From NCBI RefSeq assembly GCF_033097525.1, contig NZ_CP109907.1, forward strand, positions 186,001-250,000: a DNA stretch of 64,000 nucleotides, written 5' to 3'. Origin of the DNA: Sphingobacterium sp. UGAL515B_05 (GTDB taxonomy: Bacteria > Bacteroidota > Bacteroidia > Sphingobacteriales > Sphingobacteriaceae). Under the pieces are notes generated by a model. It worked only from the letters and a program-made list of their open reading frames with translations. It had not been told where the DNA came from and did no database searches. Below are positions 61,886-64,000 of the stretch, piece after piece; the first letter of the stretch is position 1, and each line of letters begins with the position of its first letter. The position numbers and the translations under genes are program-made.

Positions 61886-63268
61886 TTATAGATCAATTTT
61901 CAATGTAAGCGCATTGTAGAAGGTGCTTGCACTTTCGCCTGTTTGTTTTATAAACTGTCCGGCCGCAAAAAAATAGGTCTCGGAAGAAAGCAGTAGATTA
62001 GGTGCAAATCGATATTCTAACTTTACTCCAGGCTGCCAGCCGATGTAGCGTGCATTTGTCTGGTCGCCGCGTCGCAGTAGCGCTCGCGACGAAGAATACA
62101 ATCCGTCATCGAGCTGCGCCCGCCAATAAAAATCGGCCTCCAAGATCGTTTTAAACTTATCTCTGAAGACGAATTCGACCGAAGGATGAACATCGAACAT
62201 ATTCATGGCCGCAATTTGGTTGATCAAACCAAAATATGCAGGATTGTTAAACATCGGATTAAAAGTACCCAAATGGTTATCATCAACTTTACTATCGCCC
62301 GAAATATAATCCAACTTGATCCCATAGTCCATTGCAGTTTCTTGCAATTTCTTAATATAATGCCAATCCCCTTCGATTGAAAATGCTCGAATACGTTTAT
62401 CTGCAAGACTACCAAACTGATAGTTTACCTCGGAATTATACCGAAAACGATTGGCAATTAACCCCGAACGACGAAAGCCAATGGTATTCCTTGTTTCATG
62501 GCCGCCGCCTGCATTGTATTTATTGTCGGCTTTATAACCGAAATAATAAAAATCTGTAGATCCCCCAACAAGTTCACTTGATTTTAATACATTATAAACT
62601 CCCCAGGTATACGCTCCATGTGCGGAAGAGTTGTCAAATATTCCTGTAGGCACTCTTACTTCACGGCCGTACCAGGCTTGACTCGAAAATTTCTTTTCCT
62701 CATACATAATGCGCTCCATATCAAAGCTCCGACGTATATTGAGTCCTTCGCGGGTTGCCATTAACCTGCCTGTCCCCAAGAAGACTTCCTGTCGCCCAGT
62801 TCGAATGGTCAGTAAAGCTCTAGGAGTGACGTTGAATGTCAAATCGACAAAGGCCTGATTCAAGTCCAATTTATCACTTTGTGTGTAGACGGGTTCCTTT
62901 CTTGAGATCAAGCCATGCTGCAACTGCCCATAAAAACGGAGGTGTTTTTTTAAGTGTACGTCTGCATAAAATTGAATTCGCTGGGAGTAATAGTTTTCAT
63001 TTGCTTCAGCGGATCTACTCCAATTGGCATGGCGGGTTGTTTCCATCCGCGGTCGAAATTGCCCTCCAAAACTTAAGTAACTATCTCTTTTCTCATTCAG
63101 CGGAATATTTTTTATCCGTTCCAGCAGCCAATCTCCCAGTGTGTCTTTTGGGACAGGCCCCATATCCGCTGAGAAAATTTCAGATCTTTCAAAATAAGAC
63201 CGATTTTCGGCATTAAGTTTCATATAGAATAAACTTAATAGCACACATATACCTAAACTTTTTCGCAT
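61886..63268 (-). CDS. alginate_exp-family outer-membrane beta-barrel protein
   Basis: The ATG at 63268 is preferred over a GTG at 63280. It gives 460 residues with a signal peptide (MRKSLGICVLLSLFYMKLNA). The rest is rich in alternating strands: LSFGGQFRPRMETTRHANW, YYSQRIQFYADVHLKKHLRFYGQLQHG, NQAFVDLTFNVTPRALLTIRTGRQEVFLGTGRLM, ending in KIDL. This is the alginate export (PF13372) family of outer-membrane barrels, a broad group also seen without alginate biosynthesis. It probably forms a porin or small-molecule channel. It is transcribed toward the AraC gene, from a 215-bp upstream gap. Confidence 0.85.
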   Translation of the reverse strand: MRKSLGICVLLSLFYMKLNAENRSYFERSEIFSADMGPVPKDTLGDWLLERIKNIPLNEKRDSYLSFGGQFRPRMETTRHANWSRSAEANENYYSQRIQFYADVHLKKHLRFYGQLQHGLISRKEPVYTQSDKLDLNQAFVDLTFNVTPRALLTIRTGRQEVFLGTGRLMATREGLNIRRSFDMERIMYEEKKFSSQAWYGREVRVPTGIFDNSSAHGAYTWGVYNVLKSSELVGGSTDFYYFGYKADNKYNAGGGHETRNTIGFRRSGLIANRFRYNSEVNYQFGSLADKRIRAFSIEGDWHYIKKLQETAMDYGIKLDYISGDSKVDDNHLGTFNPMFNNPAYFGLINQIAAMNMFDVHPSVEFVFRDKFKTILEADFYWRAQLDDGLYSSSRALLRRGDQTNARYIGWQPGVKLEYRFAPNLLLSSETYFFAAGQFIKQTGESASTFYNALTLKIDL

Positions 63269-63444
63269 TTCTTGTTGCACTTACATAGTAGATTTCCACT
63301 TCCTCAAAGGAAGCCCCAATAGGTCAATTATCTTGTTTCCACTCGATTTTTTTGACGATTATAAAAGTAGGTCAATACATGCCGATCCTCCAATAACAAA
63401 TATTAAGTATTTGTCTTAATGAAGTTTAAGGAAAAGCAATAAAA

Positions 63445-63476
63445 AAGGGTAGCTACCTATACGGCAGACTACCCTT
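63445..63476 (-). terminator. terminator of the Crp/Fnr-family gene
   Basis: In the minus direction an 8-bp stem (AAGGGTAG / CTACCCTT) with a 16-nt partly pairing loop is followed by a run of Ts, 20 nt beyond the regulator stop. This is a standard intrinsic terminator. Confidence 0.75.
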
Positions 63477-63495
63477 CTCTATTTATTTTTTACCT

Positions 63496-64000
63496 CTATT
63501 TCTTTTTTTGCATTTGAAACATCATCTTGCTAAAGAATTCAGGTGTGACACCAATGAATGAAGCGATATACTTCTGCGGTAGCTGCATTACCAGAGAGGG
63601 ATAGAGCTTACAGAAACTTTCGTAACGCTCTCGCGCCGTGAATCCCATACTATTGACATACAATTGCTGGTAGGCCGCAAGTGAATTTTCGGCGAGAATA
63701 CGAAAAAAGCGTTCAAATTTGGGATGAACATCATATAGCTGATCTAAATCGACCTTTGAAATTTGACACACCTCGCTATCTTCGATTGCTTCTATGTTTA
63801 ATTCGCCAGGATTTTGACGCATAAAACTCTTCACATCCGCTATCCACCAGCCCGGAGGGGCAAACTGGAGATTGTGTTCGAAGCCTTTACTGTCTCGTAA
63901 AAAAATACGAAGAATACCAGACGTTACAAAATTGATATATTTATTGATTTCCGTTTCCTCAACGAGTAGCTGTCTTTTTCGGACTTTTTTATAGTGCAAC
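63496..64000 (-). CDS. Crp/Fnr-family transcriptional regulator (5' end outside window)
   Basis: The frame is open to the window edge, giving 167 C-terminal residues. Most is a cyclic-nucleotide-binding-type beta-barrel (KRQLLVEETEINKYINFVTSGILRIFL, FAPPGWWIADVKSFM, AIEDSEVCQISKVDLDQLYDVHPKF). A short helical C-terminal part follows (YESFCKLYPSLVMQLPQKYIASFIGVTPEFFSKM), where the winged helix is only partly kept, as is usual for this Bacteroidota subgroup. About 20-30 N-terminal residues are missing because of the boundary. Targets are unknown. Confidence 0.88.
   Translation of the reverse strand, partial: LHYKKVRKRQLLVEETEINKYINFVTSGILRIFLRDSKGFEHNLQFAPPGWWIADVKSFMRQNPGELNIEAIEDSEVCQISKVDLDQLYDVHPKFERFFRILAENSLAAYQQLYVNSMGFTARERYESFCKLYPSLVMQLPQKYIASFIGVTPEFFSKMMFQMQKKK

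Noticed and set aside
6381-63268. An alginate pathway linking the lyase-like gene at 6381 and the alginate-export-type barrel at 61886
   Set aside because: The two genes are 55 kb apart with unrelated neighbours, both families are named after one member but are broad, and no alginate biosynthesis or uronate metabolism genes are present.
1-64000. tRNA, rRNA, CRISPR arrays, insertion sequences or integrase attachment sites
   Set aside because: None was recognised on either strand by reading; no transposase, integrase or repeat-spacer pattern was seen.

Overview
The window looks like chromosomal DNA of a member of the Bacteroidota, most probably a Sphingobacteriaceae (Sphingobacterium/Pedobacter-like). 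The signs are five separate SusC/SusD outer-membrane glycan-import pairs, three ECF-sigma/FecR anti-sigma pairs of the Bacteroidota type (FecR with a C-terminal DUF4974-like region), a one-protein hybrid two-component system, many secreted or lipoprotein glycoside hydrolases, and start regions with weak Shine-Dalgarno sequences. The genus is inferred from protein style only. No rRNA, tRNA, CRISPR array, phage or complete insertion sequence was seen.

Layout. (A) 1-6224, minus strand: sigma factor, FecR, STN-containing SusC and the first 190 codons of a SusD cut by the window edge. 6381-7529 (+) is a divergent polysaccharide-lyase-like secreted protein. (B) 7589-22453: a fructan utilization locus with the gene content of the Bacteroides thetaiotaomicron levan locus: two GH32 proteins, a surface glycan-binding lipoprotein, SusD, SusC, fructokinase and MFS sugar transporter (all minus), and a divergent hybrid two-component regulator with a periplasmic sugar-binding domain. 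(C) 22895-41134: GH99-like plus GH95 operon (+); then a minus-strand operon SusC, SusD, DUF3823 lipoprotein, GH43, GH92; upstream of it a large membrane-spanning SARP/BTAD-type regulator; and a divergent GH110 alpha-galactosidase-like gene. The enzyme set suggests a mannose-, fucose- and alpha-galactose-containing complex glycan. (D) 41281-50997 (+): sigma, FecR, SusC(STN), SusD, GH29 fucosidase, sulfatase, with short stop/start overlaps, suggesting a sulfated fucosylated glycan. (E) 51569-59532 (+): sigma, FecR, SusC(STN), SusD and a thioredoxin-fold TlpA-like protein, with no carbohydrate-active enzyme. (F) 59759-64000: a frameshifted metallo-beta-lactamase-fold hydrolase, an AraC regulator, an alginate-export-type outer-membrane barrel and a truncated Crp/Fnr regulator.

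How it fits together. The three SusC proteins with an STN signalling domain each sit beside an ECF-sigma/FecR pair. The two without STN sit beside a different sensor: the hybrid two-component system in B, and in C the SARP-type transmembrane protein. The most interesting signal is in C. The SARP-type protein has a LamG/Kelch-like periplasmic half, one membrane helix and a cytoplasmic OmpR-like winged helix with a BTAD-like helical region. Directly upstream of its neighbouring SusC operon, and again upstream of the GH99/GH95 operon, are heptamers T(A/G)TTAAT repeated with 4-nt spacers (11-bp period) in the same orientation relative to the downstream gene. That is the format known for Streptomyces SARP binding sites. 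Two probable gene relics (a 24-codon TlpA tail at 51113-51190 and a possible permease fragment at 22475-22699) and the frameshifted hydrolase suggest turnover of such loci here.
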